From positions 1-64,000 of the forward strand of contig CAWHHJ010000025.1 in NCBI GenBank assembly GCA_963829085.1: a stretch of 64,000 nt of DNA, given 5' to 3'. The first letter of the stretch is position 1, and each line of letters opens with the position of its first letter. A model generated the notes under the pieces. The model saw only the letters and a list, made by a program, of their open reading frames with translations, did no database searches and was not told the DNA's origin. Source of the stretch: PALSA-1004 sp963829085 (lineage in GTDB: Bacteria > Pseudomonadota > Gammaproteobacteria > Burkholderiales > SG8-41). A program made the translations under genes and the position numbers. Below, in pieces: positions 29,904 through 39,472 of this stretch.

Positions 29904-32456
29904 TTACTCTTCGTCAGCCTCGTCCGGCTCCAGAATCTTCTCGAGACCCGCGAGTTTCTCGCCGCCGCCCAGGTTGATAAGCCGCACGCCCTGCGTCGCG
30001 CGACCCATGTCGCGAATCTCCGAGATACGCGTGCGAATGAGTACGCCGCCTGTGGTGATGAGCATGATCTCATCGTCATCGCCGACGATCTGCGCTGCTA
30101 CCAGCTTGCCATTGCGATCGGAAGCCTGAATAGCAATCATGCCCTGCGTCCCGCGGCCATGCTTCGTGTAGTGGCTGATTGGAGTGCGTTTGCCATACCC
30201 GTTTTCGGTTGCCGTCAACACTGAAACCTTCTCGTTGTCTGCGATCAGGAGCGATATGACATGCCCGCCTTTAGGCAGTTTCATGCCGCGCACGCCAGCC
30301 GCATTGCGGCCCATGGCGCGCACCTCGTTCTCCGCAAACCGCACTGCTTTGCCGGTATCTGAAAATAACATCACGTCCTGCTTACTGTCGGTCAGTGCAA
30401 CTCCGATCAGGAAGTCTCCATCATCGAGATTCGCGGCGATGATGCCGGACGGACGCGGCCGTGAAAACGCTGACAGCGCCGTCTTCTTAACCGTGCCATT
30501 GGCTGTGGCCATAAAAACAAAATGCTCGTCATCGAATTCCTTCACCGGCAATACGGCGGTGATTTTTTCATGCTCGAGCAGCGGCACGAGGTTGACGATC
30601 GGCTTGCCACGGCTGTTTCTGCTGCCCTGCGGAACCGAATAAACTTTGAGCCAATAAATGCGGCCGCGGTTCGAGAAGCACAGAATGAAGTCGTGCGTGT
30701 TCGCGATAAACAACTTTTCGACGAAATCATCTTCCTTCGTGGTGGTTGCCTGCTTACCGCGCCCGCCACGCTTCTGAGCGCGATAGTCGGCAACCGGTTG
30801 GCATTTCATGTAACCGCCATGCGATAGCGTCACCACGACTTCTTCGGAGGCAATCAAATCTTCCATTGAAAGATCTTGCGTGTTCTCGACGATTTCGCTC
30901 AAACGTTCGTCGCCGTACTGCTTCTTCATGTCGTTCAGCTCGCTGCTGATGATGCGCGTGATGCGCGCCGGCTTCGCGAGAATTTCGAGAAGGTCGACAA
31001 TCTTCTCCATCACTTCCTTGTACTCCGCAACGATCTTGTCCTGCTCAAGCCCGGTCAGGCGTTGCAACTGCATTTCAAGTATGCGCTGAGCCTGCGCATC
31101 GGATAGCCGGTAGCCGCCCTTCTTTTGAAGCCCGAACTCCGGCGCCAGTCCTTCCGGACGTGCCGAGTCCGGATCGGTTCGCGATAGCATTTCCTCGACC
31201 AGCTTGGAGCGCCAGAGGCGCGCCATCAACTGTTCTTTTGCTACCGCTGGCGTCGGCGCCGCCTTGATGAGCGCAATGACATCATCGACGTTTGATAATG
31301 CGACCGCGAGACCTTCGAGAATATGGCCGCGCTCGCGGGCTTTCTTTAATTCGAAAACAGTGCGCCGCGTCACGACTTCACGGCGGTGCCGCAGGAACGC
31401 ATCCAGCATCTGCTTCAGATTCAACAGGCGCGGCTGGCCATCGACCAGCGCGACCATGTTGACGCCGAAGCTGTCCTGCATCTGCGTCTCTTTGTAGAGA
31501 TTGTTAAGGATGATCTCGGCTACCTCGCCGCGCTTCAGTTCGATGACCGCGCGCATTCCGGATTTATCCGATTCATCGCGAATCTCGGCAATCCCTTCAA
31601 GGCGCTTATCGCGAACGAGCTCGCCGATTTTTACGAGCAAGTTGGCTTTGTTCACCTGATACGGAAGCTCGTCAATGACGATGGCCTGGCGGTTGCCCTT
31701 CTCCATGTCTTCGATATGGGCCCGTGCGCGAATCACCACGCGACCGCGACCCGTACGCAAAGCGTCTTTGACGCCGCTCGTACCATAGATAATGCCCCGC
31801 GTGGGGAAATCCGGCGCCGGGACTATCTTGATCAAGTCCTCGATACTGACCTCGGGATCTTTAAGCAGAGCCTGACAAGCATCGACCACCTCGCCGAGGT
31901 TATGCGGCGGTATGTTGGTCGCCATGCCCACCGCGATACCGGACGAACCGTTGATCAGCAAATTCGGAATCTTCGCCGGAAGAATGAGCGGCTCATGTTC
32001 CGAGCCGTCATAGTTCGGGCCGAAGTTCACCGTCTCCTTGTCGATGTCTTCGAGCAGCTCGTGCGCAATGCGCGACATCCGGATCTCGGTGTAGCGCATC
32101 GCCGCCGCATTGTCGCCATCGACAGAACCGAAGTTGCCTTGTCCGTCGATCAGCGGATAGCGCAGCGAGAAGTCCTGCGCCATGCGCACAATGGTGTCAT
32201 AGACAGCAGTATCACCGTGCGGGTGGTACTTACCGATCACATCACCGACGATGCGCGCCGATTTCTTGTACGCGCGGTTCCAGTCGTTAGACAATTCATG
32301 CATCGCGTAAAGGACGCGCCGATGCACGGGTTTCAAGCCGTCTCTTACGTCCGGCAGTGCGCGCCCGACGATAACGCTCATCGCATAGTCGAGATATGAG
32401 CGCCGCATCTCTTCTTCGAGGCTTACGGGAATGGTTTCTTTGGCGAATTGATCCAT
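29904..32456 (-). CDS. gyrA: DNA gyrase subunit A
   Basis: 850 aa. The catalytic tyrosine is Tyr122 (AAMRYTEIRMS). The quinolone region carries Thr83 and Asp87 (HPHGDTAVYD), a form that is wild type in several gammaproteobacteria. The C-terminal domain holds six beta-pinwheel blades including the GyrA box QKRGGRGK, and an acidic tail. It cuts and passes DNA in the GyrA2B2 complex. First gene of the long minus-strand run. Confidence 0.97.
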   Translation of the reverse strand: MDQFAKETIPVSLEEEMRRSYLDYAMSVIVGRALPDVRDGLKPVHRRVLYAMHELSNDWNRAYKKSARIVGDVIGKYHPHGDTAVYDTIVRMAQDFSLRYPLIDGQGNFGSVDGDNAAAMRYTEIRMSRIAHELLEDIDKETVNFGPNYDGSEHEPLILPAKIPNLLINGSSGIAVGMATNIPPHNLGEVVDACQALLKDPEVSIEDLIKIVPAPDFPTRGIIYGTSGVKDALRTGRGRVVIRARAHIEDMEKGNRQAIVIDELPYQVNKANLLVKIGELVRDKRLEGIAEIRDESDKSGMRAVIELKRGEVAEIILNNLYKETQMQDSFGVNMVALVDGQPRLLNLKQMLDAFLRHRREVVTRRTVFELKKARERGHILEGLAVALSNVDDVIALIKAAPTPAVAKEQLMARLWRSKLVEEMLSRTDPDSARPEGLAPEFGLQKKGGYRLSDAQAQRILEMQLQRLTGLEQDKIVAEYKEVMEKIVDLLEILAKPARITRIISSELNDMKKQYGDERLSEIVENTQDLSMEDLIASEEVVVTLSHGGYMKCQPVADYRAQKRGGRGKQATTTKEDDFVEKLFIANTHDFILCFSNRGRIYWLKVYSVPQGSRNSRGKPIVNLVPLLEHEKITAVLPVKEFDDEHFVFMATANGTVKKTALSAFSRPRPSGIIAANLDDGDFLIGVALTDSKQDVMLFSDTGKAVRFAENEVRAMGRNAAGVRGMKLPKGGHVISLLIADNEKVSVLTATENGYGKRTPISHYTKHGRGTQGMIAIQASDRNGKLVAAQIVGDDDEIMLITTGGVLIRTRISEIRDMGRATQGVRLINLGGGEKLAGLEKILEPDEADEE

Positions 32457-32741
32457 GAAAACTCAGGTGAGATAACGGCGGAGAAAACGAGCGCGTACGG
32501 CATCGTCTAAAGCCCGCAATTCTAACACGCGCACGTCATTCAGGTCACCGCATAACAGCGGCAGAACCATGCCTTCACTCACGCACAATTGTTTTTAACG
32601 TCTGCGTGCTTATGCTAGAATTCGCGCAGCATTTCTTGAGCGGCGCCTCATTCGATAATCGAATGATTTGCACTGACTGCAAGCAGTTTGTAATGGCGCG
32701 AACACACTGGACGCCGGCGAAAGTTAAGGGACAGAATAAAA

Positions 32742-33444
32742 ATGAACGCGACATTTAAATTCGCGATTGCGCTTGCCATTGGCATATCGCGCATCCTTCC
32801 CGGCGATAGTCCTTGCACAGGTCAATAGCAAGAATCAAGGCTACCTCGTAGACCAGAACTTCAATGTCGTCACTGCCGTCGGCGGTACTGTGTGCGTGCG
32901 CACGAGCGATTGGACGCCGGCGCGAGCCGCTGCCGCGGAAGCGGTGGGATTCTGTGATCCGGACCTTGCACCAAAAAAGCAGGCAGCCATTCCGCCGCCT
33001 GCACCGGTCGCGCCCAAACCCGCCGAGAAACTCGCGGCACAAAAACCTGAGCCGCCGAAACTCCTGCCACAAAAAATAAATTTTTCCGCTGACGCCTTGT
33101 TCGATTTTGATAGGGCCGACCTTAAGCCGGATGGCAAGGCAATGCTCGACGATCTGACGCGTGTTCTTGAAGGCGCGAAATACGAAGTAATTCTTGCAAT
33201 CGGACATACCGATCGCATAGGTTCGGCGGCTTATAACCAGAAGTTGTCCGTACGGCGCGCTGAGACCGTCAAAAAGTATCTCGTGGGCAAAGGTATTGAG
33301 CCAAATCGGGTGTATGCCGAAGGCAAAGGAAAAACTCAGCCGATCACTAAACCGGGCGATTGCAAGGGTCGCAAAGGCCGCGGACTGATTAGTTGTCTTC
33401 AACCGGACCGCCGCGTTGACGTTGAAGTCAGCGGCACGAAGTAA
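32742..33444 (+). CDS. OmpA-family outer-membrane protein (copy 1), one frame break in the signal peptide
   Basis: The signal peptide MNATFKFAIALAIGIS breaks near 32791; removing one base joins it to SFPAIVLAQVNSKNQG, and the span is 3n+1. A linker of about 40 aa, Pro/Lys-rich, leads to an OmpA C-terminal domain (FDFDRADLKPDGKAMLDDL, GHTDRIGSAAYNQKLSVRRAETVKKYL) that binds peptidoglycan. The N-terminal stretch NQGYLVDQNFNVVTAVGG is shared with the next gene. There is no beta-barrel, so it is probably a periplasmic or lipid-free anchor protein. Confidence 0.85.
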
Positions 33445-33536
33445 AGGTGCGACTTGCCGGCTTGTAGGAATAGGCACCCAAGGTGTTGTATCGATGCAAC
33501 GAAATCAACTCAATTAGCCTATGATTCAGGCATAAT

Positions 33537-33565
33537 TTGCCTAAATGAAGGTCGTGTGATATTAG
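33537..33565 (+). promoter_or_regulatory. Candidate sigma-70 promoter of the second OmpA-like gene
   Basis: TTGCCT and TATTAG are separated by 17 bases, about 90 bases before the ATG. The gene itself has a strong ribosome site (AGGAGGAG, 9 bases before 33658). Seen by eye only. Confidence 0.4.
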
Positions 33566-33657
33566 TTACGGGTGTTATTGATTTGGCACGCGAAAGTTAA
33601 CCAGTTAACCAGGTAATTTACGGTTCGTCTTTTTGCAGATCAGGAGGAGCAAAAATC

Positions 33658-34485
33658 ATGATTTCAGTATTTCGCAACACTCTCGCCGGGCTCGCTGTTG
33701 TCGCAGCGTGCGCGCCCGCTGCGCAGGCGCAGGTTAATAGTACGAACCAAGGCTATCTGGTCGACCAGAATTTCAACGTGGTGACGGCAGTCGGAGGCAC
33801 GGTTTGCGTGCGTACCAGCGACTGGACGCCGGCACGTGCCGCAGCCGCCGCTGCCTGCAAACAATGTACCCCGGATCTTTGCCCGGTTCCGCCGCCGCCA
33901 CCTGCGCCGAAGCCGGAAGCGAAACCTGCTCCGAAACCCGAAGCGAAGCCGGCGCCGAAGCCGAAACCCGAAGCACAAAACGTCGAACTCAAGATCGAGT
34001 TGCAGGGTATCCCCTTCAACAAGGTCGAGATGACTGCCGACAACAAGAAGGAACTTGACGAGTTCATGGACAAGGAAGTCGGTCCGCTCATGAAAGCGCC
34101 GAACACGGTCGGAGCGGTCATCATCACCGGCCATACCGATCGCATCGGCAGCGAGAGGTACAACAAGCGGCTGTCCGAGAAACGTGCACTTGGCGTCAAG
34201 GACTATGTGGTCAGCAAAGGCATCGACCAGAAACTGATCTTCTGGGAAGGCAAGGGTCCGAAACAGCCGATCCCCGTGACCAAGTTCTGCGACAACAAGA
34301 TGAAGCGTAAACAGCTCATCGATTGCCTGGCGCCGAACCGTCGCGTAACAGTCGAGGTAGTGGGTACCCGGATGGTGACGCCGAAACCGGAAGCAAAACC
34401 GGAGGCGAAGCCAGAGGCCAAACCGGCCGCGAAACCGGAAGCCCCGGCCGCGAAACCGGAAGCCAAACCGGCCGCGAAACCGTAA
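33658..34485 (+). CDS. OmpA-family protein (copy 2) with Lys-Pro-Glu-Ala repeat tail
   Basis: 275 aa. Signal peptide (1-24, ending AQAQ), then the paralogous NQGYLVDQNFNVVTAVGG block, a Pro/Lys/Glu/Ala linker, an OmpA C-terminal domain (GHTDRIGSERYNKRLSEKRALGVKDYV) and a low-complexity tail of KPEA/KPAA units of about 35 aa. Arisen by tandem duplication with its neighbour. The charged repeats may span the cell-wall space, an inference. A strong terminator follows. Confidence 0.88.
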   Translation: MISVFRNTLAGLAVVAACAPAAQAQVNSTNQGYLVDQNFNVVTAVGGTVCVRTSDWTPARAAAAAACKQCTPDLCPVPPPPPAPKPEAKPAPKPEAKPAPKPKPEAQNVELKIELQGIPFNKVEMTADNKKELDEFMDKEVGPLMKAPNTVGAVIITGHTDRIGSERYNKRLSEKRALGVKDYVVSKGIDQKLIFWEGKGPKQPIPVTKFCDNKMKRKQLIDCLAPNRRVTVEVVGTRMVTPKPEAKPEAKPEAKPAAKPEAPAAKPEAKPAAKP

Positions 34486-34502
34486 GCTAGTCTCAACTCA
34501 TA

Positions 34503-34531
34503 AAAGCCCTGCTTCGGCAGGGCTTTTTTTT
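34503..34531 (+). terminator. Intrinsic terminator after OmpA-like copy 2
   Basis: AAGCCCTGC and GCAGGGCTT form a stem with a TTCG tetraloop and are followed by a run of T. It overlaps the leader of the next gene. Confidence 0.92.
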
Positions 34532-34544
34532 GTATGCTGATTCC

Positions 34545-35873
34545 ATGAATCCCCCCTCTGATTCTGACGGCACCATCATTAGTGCCCGATGGATCGTTCC
34601 AGTTGAACCGGCGCGCACTGTGCTCGCCAGTCACGCCCTGGTCGTCTCGGACGAACGTATCGTCGCAGTCTTGCCAGTCACCGAGGCCGTCGCTCGATAT
34701 AGCTCCTATGATCGAATCGATCTCGCCGACCATGTGCTAATTCCGGGTCTCGTGAATCTCCATACGCATGCTGCGATGACGTTAATGCGCGGCATGGCCG
34801 ACGATCTGACGCTCATGGACTGGCTAAAGCAGCACATTTGGCCGGCTGAGATGCGGCACGTTTGCGAAGACTTCGTGCGTGATGGAGCGCAGCTGGCATG
34901 CGCTGAGATGTTGCTCGGAGGAGTGACTTGTTTCAGCGACATGTATTTCTATCCGCAGGCAACGGCGGCCGCCGCAATCACGGCGGGCATGCGGGCGGCG
35001 ATCGGACTGATCGTTATCGAATTTCCTTCGCCCTACGCCTCTGACGCCCAAGACTATCTCAGCAAGGGTCTGGCGTTACGCGATACGCTGCGCGGCGAGC
35101 CGTTACTGAGCTTCTGCCTGGCGCCTCACGCGCCGTATACGGTCAGCGACCAAACGCTGCGCCGGGTAGTGACGTACGCGAGCGAGCTCGACATTCCGAT
35201 CCATACGCACGTGCATGAAACGACGGCGGAGATTGCTCAAAGCATCGAGCAACATGGCATGCGTCCGCTAAGTCGGCTCGAGGGACTCGGTCTTCTCGGT
35301 CCAAGCCTTATTGCGGTGCACGCCGTGCACCTGCAAGCCGACGAGATCGATCTGCTTGCGCATCATGGCTGCCATGTCGCGCACTGCCCCTCATCGAATC
35401 TCAAGCTCGCAAGCGGCTTTGCTCCGGTACGTAGTCTTATCAACGCTGGCGTGAACGTAGGTATCGGTAGCGACGGCGCGGCGAGCAACAATCGTCTGGA
35501 CATGTTCAGCGAAATGCGTCTTGCCGCGTTGCTCGCGAAAGCCGTGAGCAATGATGCGACCGCAGTGCCCGCATGGGAGGCCCTCGAAATGGGCACATTG
35601 CGGCCTGCGCGCGCGTTGGGGCTCGAGTCGACAATCGGCTCGCTCGCCACAGGCAAGTTTGCGGATCTCGTAGCAGTGCGGCTCGCCGACGTCCACACAT
35701 CGCCGTGCTACGATCCTGTTTCGCAGCTCGTTTATGCTGCCGGACGTGAAGATGTCAGTCACGTGTGGGTCAACGGAAGACTTGTGGTGGATAACCGTAA
35801 CCTGACAACCCTCAATGCCGACGCGATCATGGCGCGCGCCGCATTCTGGCGTAACCGGATGGCTGTCGCATGA
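34545..35873 (+). CDS. mtaD: 5-methylthioadenosine / S-adenosylhomocysteine deaminase
   Basis: 442 aa amidohydrolase. Metal ligands are visible in GLVNLHTHAAMTLMRG, IHTHVHET, AVHAVHLQ and the Asp in GIGSDGAASNN. It deaminates MTA or SAH in the methyl cycle. The order with ubiG and gph matches Pseudomonas, where this enzyme was characterised. Start at 34545 (MNPPSDSDG). Confidence 0.88.
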   Translation: MNPPSDSDGTIISARWIVPVEPARTVLASHALVVSDERIVAVLPVTEAVARYSSYDRIDLADHVLIPGLVNLHTHAAMTLMRGMADDLTLMDWLKQHIWPAEMRHVCEDFVRDGAQLACAEMLLGGVTCFSDMYFYPQATAAAAITAGMRAAIGLIVIEFPSPYASDAQDYLSKGLALRDTLRGEPLLSFCLAPHAPYTVSDQTLRRVVTYASELDIPIHTHVHETTAEIAQSIEQHGMRPLSRLEGLGLLGPSLIAVHAVHLQADEIDLLAHHGCHVAHCPSSNLKLASGFAPVRSLINAGVNVGIGSDGAASNNRLDMFSEMRLAALLAKAVSNDATAVPAWEALEMGTLRPARALGLESTIGSLATGKFADLVAVRLADVHTSPCYDPVSQLVYAAGREDVSHVWVNGRLVVDNRNLTTLNADAIMARAAFWRNRMAVA

Positions 35874-36571
35874 CTATCAATGTCGATTCAGCGGAGATTG
35901 CGAAATTCAGTGAGCTCGCACACCGATGGTGGGATCCGGAAAGTGAGTTCAAGCCGTTACACGACATCAACCCGCTGCGACTCGATTATGTCGACCACAT
36001 CGCAGTATTGAATGATAAACAGGTGCTCGATGTCGGCTGCGGCGGCGGCATACTCACCGAAAGCATGGCCAAACGCGGCGCTCATGTGACGGGTATCGAC
36101 CTTGCGGATAAGGCGCTCAAGGTCGCGCAGCTTCATGCTTTAGAAACGGGTTCTCCGGTCAATTACCGGATGGCCGCCGTCGAAGACATCGCACGCGAAT
36201 CACCCCGGGTCTTTGATGTGGTTACGTGTATGGAGTTACTCGAACACGTGCCGGATCCTGCCAGCGTCGTTGCTGCCTGCGCGACACTTGTGAAGCCCGG
36301 AGGCCATGTGTTCTTTTCCACAATCAATCGGAATCTCAAGGCTTACATGTTCGCAGTGCTCGGCGCAGAATACTTATTGCGATTATTGCCGCGCGGCACT
36401 CACCGCTACGAAAAATTCATCAAGCCCTCTGAGCTCGCCACGCAGTGCAGGCAGAGCGGACTCGAAATCCGCGAAATAATCGGTATGACTTACAACCCGC
36501 TCGCAAAGCAATATTCCTTGCGCTCGGACACGGACGTAAATTACATCATGCATTGCCTGGCACCCGACTAG
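35870..36571 (+). CDS. ubiG: Ubiquinone biosynthesis O-methyltransferase
   Basis: 233 aa class I methyltransferase. SAM motif VLDVGCGGGILTESMAKRG; N-terminal WWDPESEFKPLHDINPLRLDY is diagnostic for UbiG. It catalyses both O-methylations of ubiquinone synthesis. Start overlaps the mtaD stop as ATGA; gph follows after 7 bases. Confidence 0.95.
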   Translation: MTINVDSAEIAKFSELAHRWWDPESEFKPLHDINPLRLDYVDHIAVLNDKQVLDVGCGGGILTESMAKRGAHVTGIDLADKALKVAQLHALETGSPVNYRMAAVEDIARESPRVFDVVTCMELLEHVPDPASVVAACATLVKPGGHVFFSTINRNLKAYMFAVLGAEYLLRLLPRGTHRYEKFIKPSELATQCRQSGLEIREIIGMTYNPLAKQYSLRSDTDVNYIMHCLAPD

Positions 36572-36578
36572 GCTGCCT

Positions 36579-37223
36579 ATGCTGAAGGCCGCCTTATTCG
36601 ATCTCGATGGCACGCTCGCGGACACAGCACCGGACCTTGCGTATGCGGTCAACCGCATGCGCGTCGCCCGGGGTATGCCCGAGTTGCCGGTCGCGGCTAC
36701 TCGAGCTTACACATCGCTCGGCGCTCGCGGCATGTTAGGGATCGGTCTCGATATCAAGCCGGAGAGCCCTGACTATGACCAGTCGCGCGACGAGTTCCTG
36801 CGGATTTACGCGGACAACCTGTGCCGCGACACGCGCCTGTTCCCGGGCATGCCGGAATTGCTCACCGCGCTGGAGACACGGGGTATTTTATGGGGCGTCG
36901 TCACCAACAAAGCGGAGCGCTTCACGCATCCCCTGCTCGCTCTCCTTGGCGTACATGAACGGGCGGCGTGCGTAATCGGTGGCGACACGACGGCGCATAC
37001 GAAACCTCATCCAGCGCCCTTGTTTGCTGCGAGCGAGCGCATGCGTATCGCGCCCGAAGATTGCGTATATGTGGGCGACGACCGGCGCGACATTCAGGCG
37101 GGTCGCGCCGCTGGCATGAAGGTAGTAGTCGCAAAATTCGGCTACTTGAATGGCAATGATCCGGAAAGCTGGGATGCAGACGCCATGATCGACCATCCCA
37201 TGGAATTGCTGCAGCACTTATAG
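36579..37223 (+). CDS. gph: Phosphoglycolate phosphatase (HAD family)
   Basis: 214 aa. HAD motifs: I ALFDLDGTLADT, II VVTNKAE, III in HTKPHPAPLF, IV YVGDDRRDIQAG. It removes 2-phosphoglycolate formed in DNA repair. Last gene of the mtaD-ubiG-gph operon. Confidence 0.9.
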   Translation: MLKAALFDLDGTLADTAPDLAYAVNRMRVARGMPELPVAATRAYTSLGARGMLGIGLDIKPESPDYDQSRDEFLRIYADNLCRDTRLFPGMPELLTALETRGILWGVVTNKAERFTHPLLALLGVHERAACVIGGDTTAHTKPHPAPLFAASERMRIAPEDCVYVGDDRRDIQAGRAAGMKVVVAKFGYLNGNDPESWDADAMIDHPMELLQHL

Positions 37224-37361
37224 CAACCATTCCGCGTTGGAATTACATCGCCGCAGCAACGCTTGATTTCGGTGCTCCGGGCCAGATATGGGATAATGCA
37301 GGAACCCGAATACTCATTCCGCAGTCTGCGTGTAACACGCCGACTGCAGTCACAGTTTTAC

Positions 37362-37737
37362 GGGGGCGACTTGGCTTCGACGTGGGTTGCAAAGCAGTGC
37401 AGGGCATACCGAGGACCAGCTACCTCGTAAATACAACTGGATCGCTATAAACGCGAACGACGATAGTTACGCTCTAGCCGCTTAATACCGGCTGGACTCT
37501 GCCCCGGTCTTCTCATGGGCCGGACGCGCACCTGGCAACAGGTTCACGTAGCAGAGTCATATTCATGAGATCGCGTCGTGCAGGGTCGCTTTGCACGATC
37601 GCTAAATCCAAGGCGACTCGCCGCGTGCCAGCTTGCCGGTTGGCGTGCCCGCGGTTAGATCAAATAACCTGGCTAAGTATGTAGAACTGGCTGTAGAGTG
37701 CTCGCGGACAGGGGTTCGATTCCCCTCGCCTCCACCA
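37362..37737 (+). ncRNA. ssrA: tmRNA (transfer-messenger RNA)
   Basis: The 5' end GGGGGCGACTTGGCTTCGACG pairs its first 8 bases with the 3' TCGCCTCC before ACCA, forming the tRNA-like acceptor stem. The tag reading frame (37453-37485) encodes ANDDSYALAA and stops at TAA; E. coli has ANDENYALAA. The T-arm GGTTCGATTCCCC is intact. It rescues stalled ribosomes with SmpB. The 3' end is intact although an integrase gene follows, as expected when an island inserts and rebuilds the gene end. Confidence 0.97.
37713..37737 (+). other. Probable attachment site (attL) of the island within the tmRNA 3' end
   Basis: P4-type integrases commonly use the T-arm to 3' end of ssrA or tRNA genes. The integrase gene begins 178 bases on. 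I did not find a second copy of this end in the rest of the window, so the right boundary is probably beyond 64000. Confidence 0.5.
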
Positions 37738-37782
37738 TTACCTTCCTCCAAGAACATCCAAAGCGGTCCCAATTCATCTTTA

Positions 37783-37809
37783 GAGCCCAGTTTTTACTGG
37801 GCTTTTTTC
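37783..37809 (+). terminator. Intrinsic terminator after tmRNA
   Basis: GCCCAG and CTGGGC form a stem around a T-rich loop and are followed by TTTTTTCTT. It lies between ssrA and the integrase gene. Confidence 0.85.
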
Positions 37810-37914
37810 TTATATATCGTTCATTGACGTCCAAGCATGTTTATTGACATCTGGGGGGCATGCGAGGGCATATTTGGGGGCGCAAGCGCCCTGTCGCATG
37901 GGAGATGCCCCCAA

Positions 37915-39132
37915 ATGCCGCTCACAAATGTTTCCGCCCGGGCTGCAATACCTCGAGATAAGTCGTACCGCATCGCGGACCGGAACGGTATGTACCTAGA
38001 GGTGATGCCCACCGGCGCGAAATACTGGCGCATGAAGTTTCGAATTGCGGGTAAGGAAAAACGCCTAGCGTTCGGCGTGTATCCCGAAGTCTCATTGGCC
38101 GAGGCGCGAAGCAGGCGGGATGAGGCCTGTAAATTGTTGGCCATGGGAAGGGACCCGTCGCTTGCGCGCAGGGCGAACAAACTCGCAGGAACCACGAAGG
38201 CTGCCAACAGTTTCGAAGTGATTGCCCGCGAATGGCTGGAAAAATTCAGCACGCACTGGGTCCCGAGCCATGCCGATAGAATCGTCCGCCGCTTGGAGCG
38301 AGATATCTTCCCGTGGCTTGGTGATCGACCGATAGCGGAAGTGACATCGCCAGAACTTTTGTCTGTTTTGCGACGGATCGAGAATCGAGGTGCGCTGGAG
38401 ACTGCGCACCGGGCGCATCAGAATTGTGGGCAGATATTCAGGTACGCAGTCGCGACTGGTCGTGCCGCGCGAGATCCCGGCTATGACCTTAAAGGCGCCT
38501 TGCCTCCTGTAAAGGAAAAGCATCACGCCACGATCACCGAACCAAAAGCGATCGGTGAGCTCCTCCGAGCGATAGAAGGTTACGAAGGGTCGCTCGTCAC
38601 CAAAAGCGCGTTACGTCTCGCTCCACTTGTGTTTGTCCGCCCTGGCGAACTGAGAAAAGCCGAGTGGTCGGAGTTCAACCTTGACATCGCTGAGTGGCGT
38701 ATACCTGCCGCGCGAATGAAGATGCGAGCACAACATATCGTGCCGCTTTCTTCGAATGCAGTTGCAGTGCTCCGTGAGTTGCACGCGCTGACGGGCAGCG
38801 GTCACTATGTTTTTCCCGGTGAAAGATCGAAGAAACGCCCCATGAGCGAAAATACTGTCAATGCCGCATTGCGTCGCTTGGGTTATTCGGTTGAGCAGAT
38901 GACCGGCCACGGATTCAGAAGCATGGCGTCCACACTCCTAAACGAGCATGGATGGCATCGAGACGCGATCGAACGTCAACTTGCTCACGCCGAACGTGAC
39001 TCCGTACGTGCCGCATACAACTACGCGGAGCATCTACACGAACGCAGGAAAATGATGCAGCATTGGGCTGACTACCTGAACGCATTAAAGGTCGGAGCTG
39101 CCGTTATTCCTCTCCACCGGCTAGCGTCCTAG
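37915..39132 (+). CDS. int: P4-family tyrosine integrase
   Basis: 405 aa. An N-terminal DUF4102-type arm-binding domain (KSYRIADRNGMYLEVMP, GKEKRLAFGVYPEVSLAEAR), a SAM-like core-binding domain, and the catalytic domain with Arg in FVRPGELRKAEW, HGFRSMAST, LAH and Tyr in RAAYNYAEHL, ten residues past that His as in relatives. All catalytic residues appear present, so the enzyme may be active. I prefer the ATG at 37915 (GGAG upstream). It integrates the island at ssrA. Confidence 0.93.
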   Translation: MPLTNVSARAAIPRDKSYRIADRNGMYLEVMPTGAKYWRMKFRIAGKEKRLAFGVYPEVSLAEARSRRDEACKLLAMGRDPSLARRANKLAGTTKAANSFEVIAREWLEKFSTHWVPSHADRIVRRLERDIFPWLGDRPIAEVTSPELLSVLRRIENRGALETAHRAHQNCGQIFRYAVATGRAARDPGYDLKGALPPVKEKHHATITEPKAIGELLRAIEGYEGSLVTKSALRLAPLVFVRPGELRKAEWSEFNLDIAEWRIPAARMKMRAQHIVPLSSNAVAVLRELHALTGSGHYVFPGERSKKRPMSENTVNAALRRLGYSVEQMTGHGFRSMASTLLNEHGWHRDAIERQLAHAERDSVRAAYNYAEHLHERRKMMQHWADYLNALKVGAAVIPLHRLAS

Positions 39133-39277
39133 ACACTGACGACCGTTCTCAACCGGATTCAAACCGGTGTTACCGGCGTCAAGGAGACGTTCCACGCGCG
39201 TGCAAACCGATGCGCAGTGGAAGCGGTGCTACGGAGACACTCGGGCCGGTCAGCTGCGCCGAGAAAAGCCTCTTGCA

Positions 39278-39472
39278 TCATGCACGCATGATCAAAGCTA
39301 ATGTGTCATGGATAAGCGGCTTAGCGAACAACCTTTCGAATCCCGCTTCCTTTGCGTCCGCGTGATCACGCAGCGAACCGTAACCCGAGGCGGCGATGAG
39401 CCGCACGGTTTTAAGTGCGCCTTCAGCGCCGCATGCCGTGGCGACCGCGAAGCCGTCCGTTGGTAGTCTCGA
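39278..39472 (-). pseudogene. Fragment of a response-regulator receiver domain
   Basis: DGFAVATACGAEGAL is followed directly by VRLIAASGYGSLRDHADAKEAGF and LFAKPL, the alpha-1/beta-2 and beta-4 to Lys-Pro parts of a CheY fold. The middle with the phospho-acceptor Asp is missing, so this is a deleted remnant. It is fused closely to a broken recombinase. Confidence 0.6.

Noticed and set aside
31386..32399. Long antisense ORF of 337 codons inside gyrA, and similar ones opposite rpsA and hisC
   Set aside because: Shadow frames of conserved GC-rich genes; no ribosome site and no family-like sequence.
39160..39240. Short inverted motifs after the integrase as a possible attachment site
   Set aside because: They do not match the tmRNA end; the attachment site is expected within ssrA itself.
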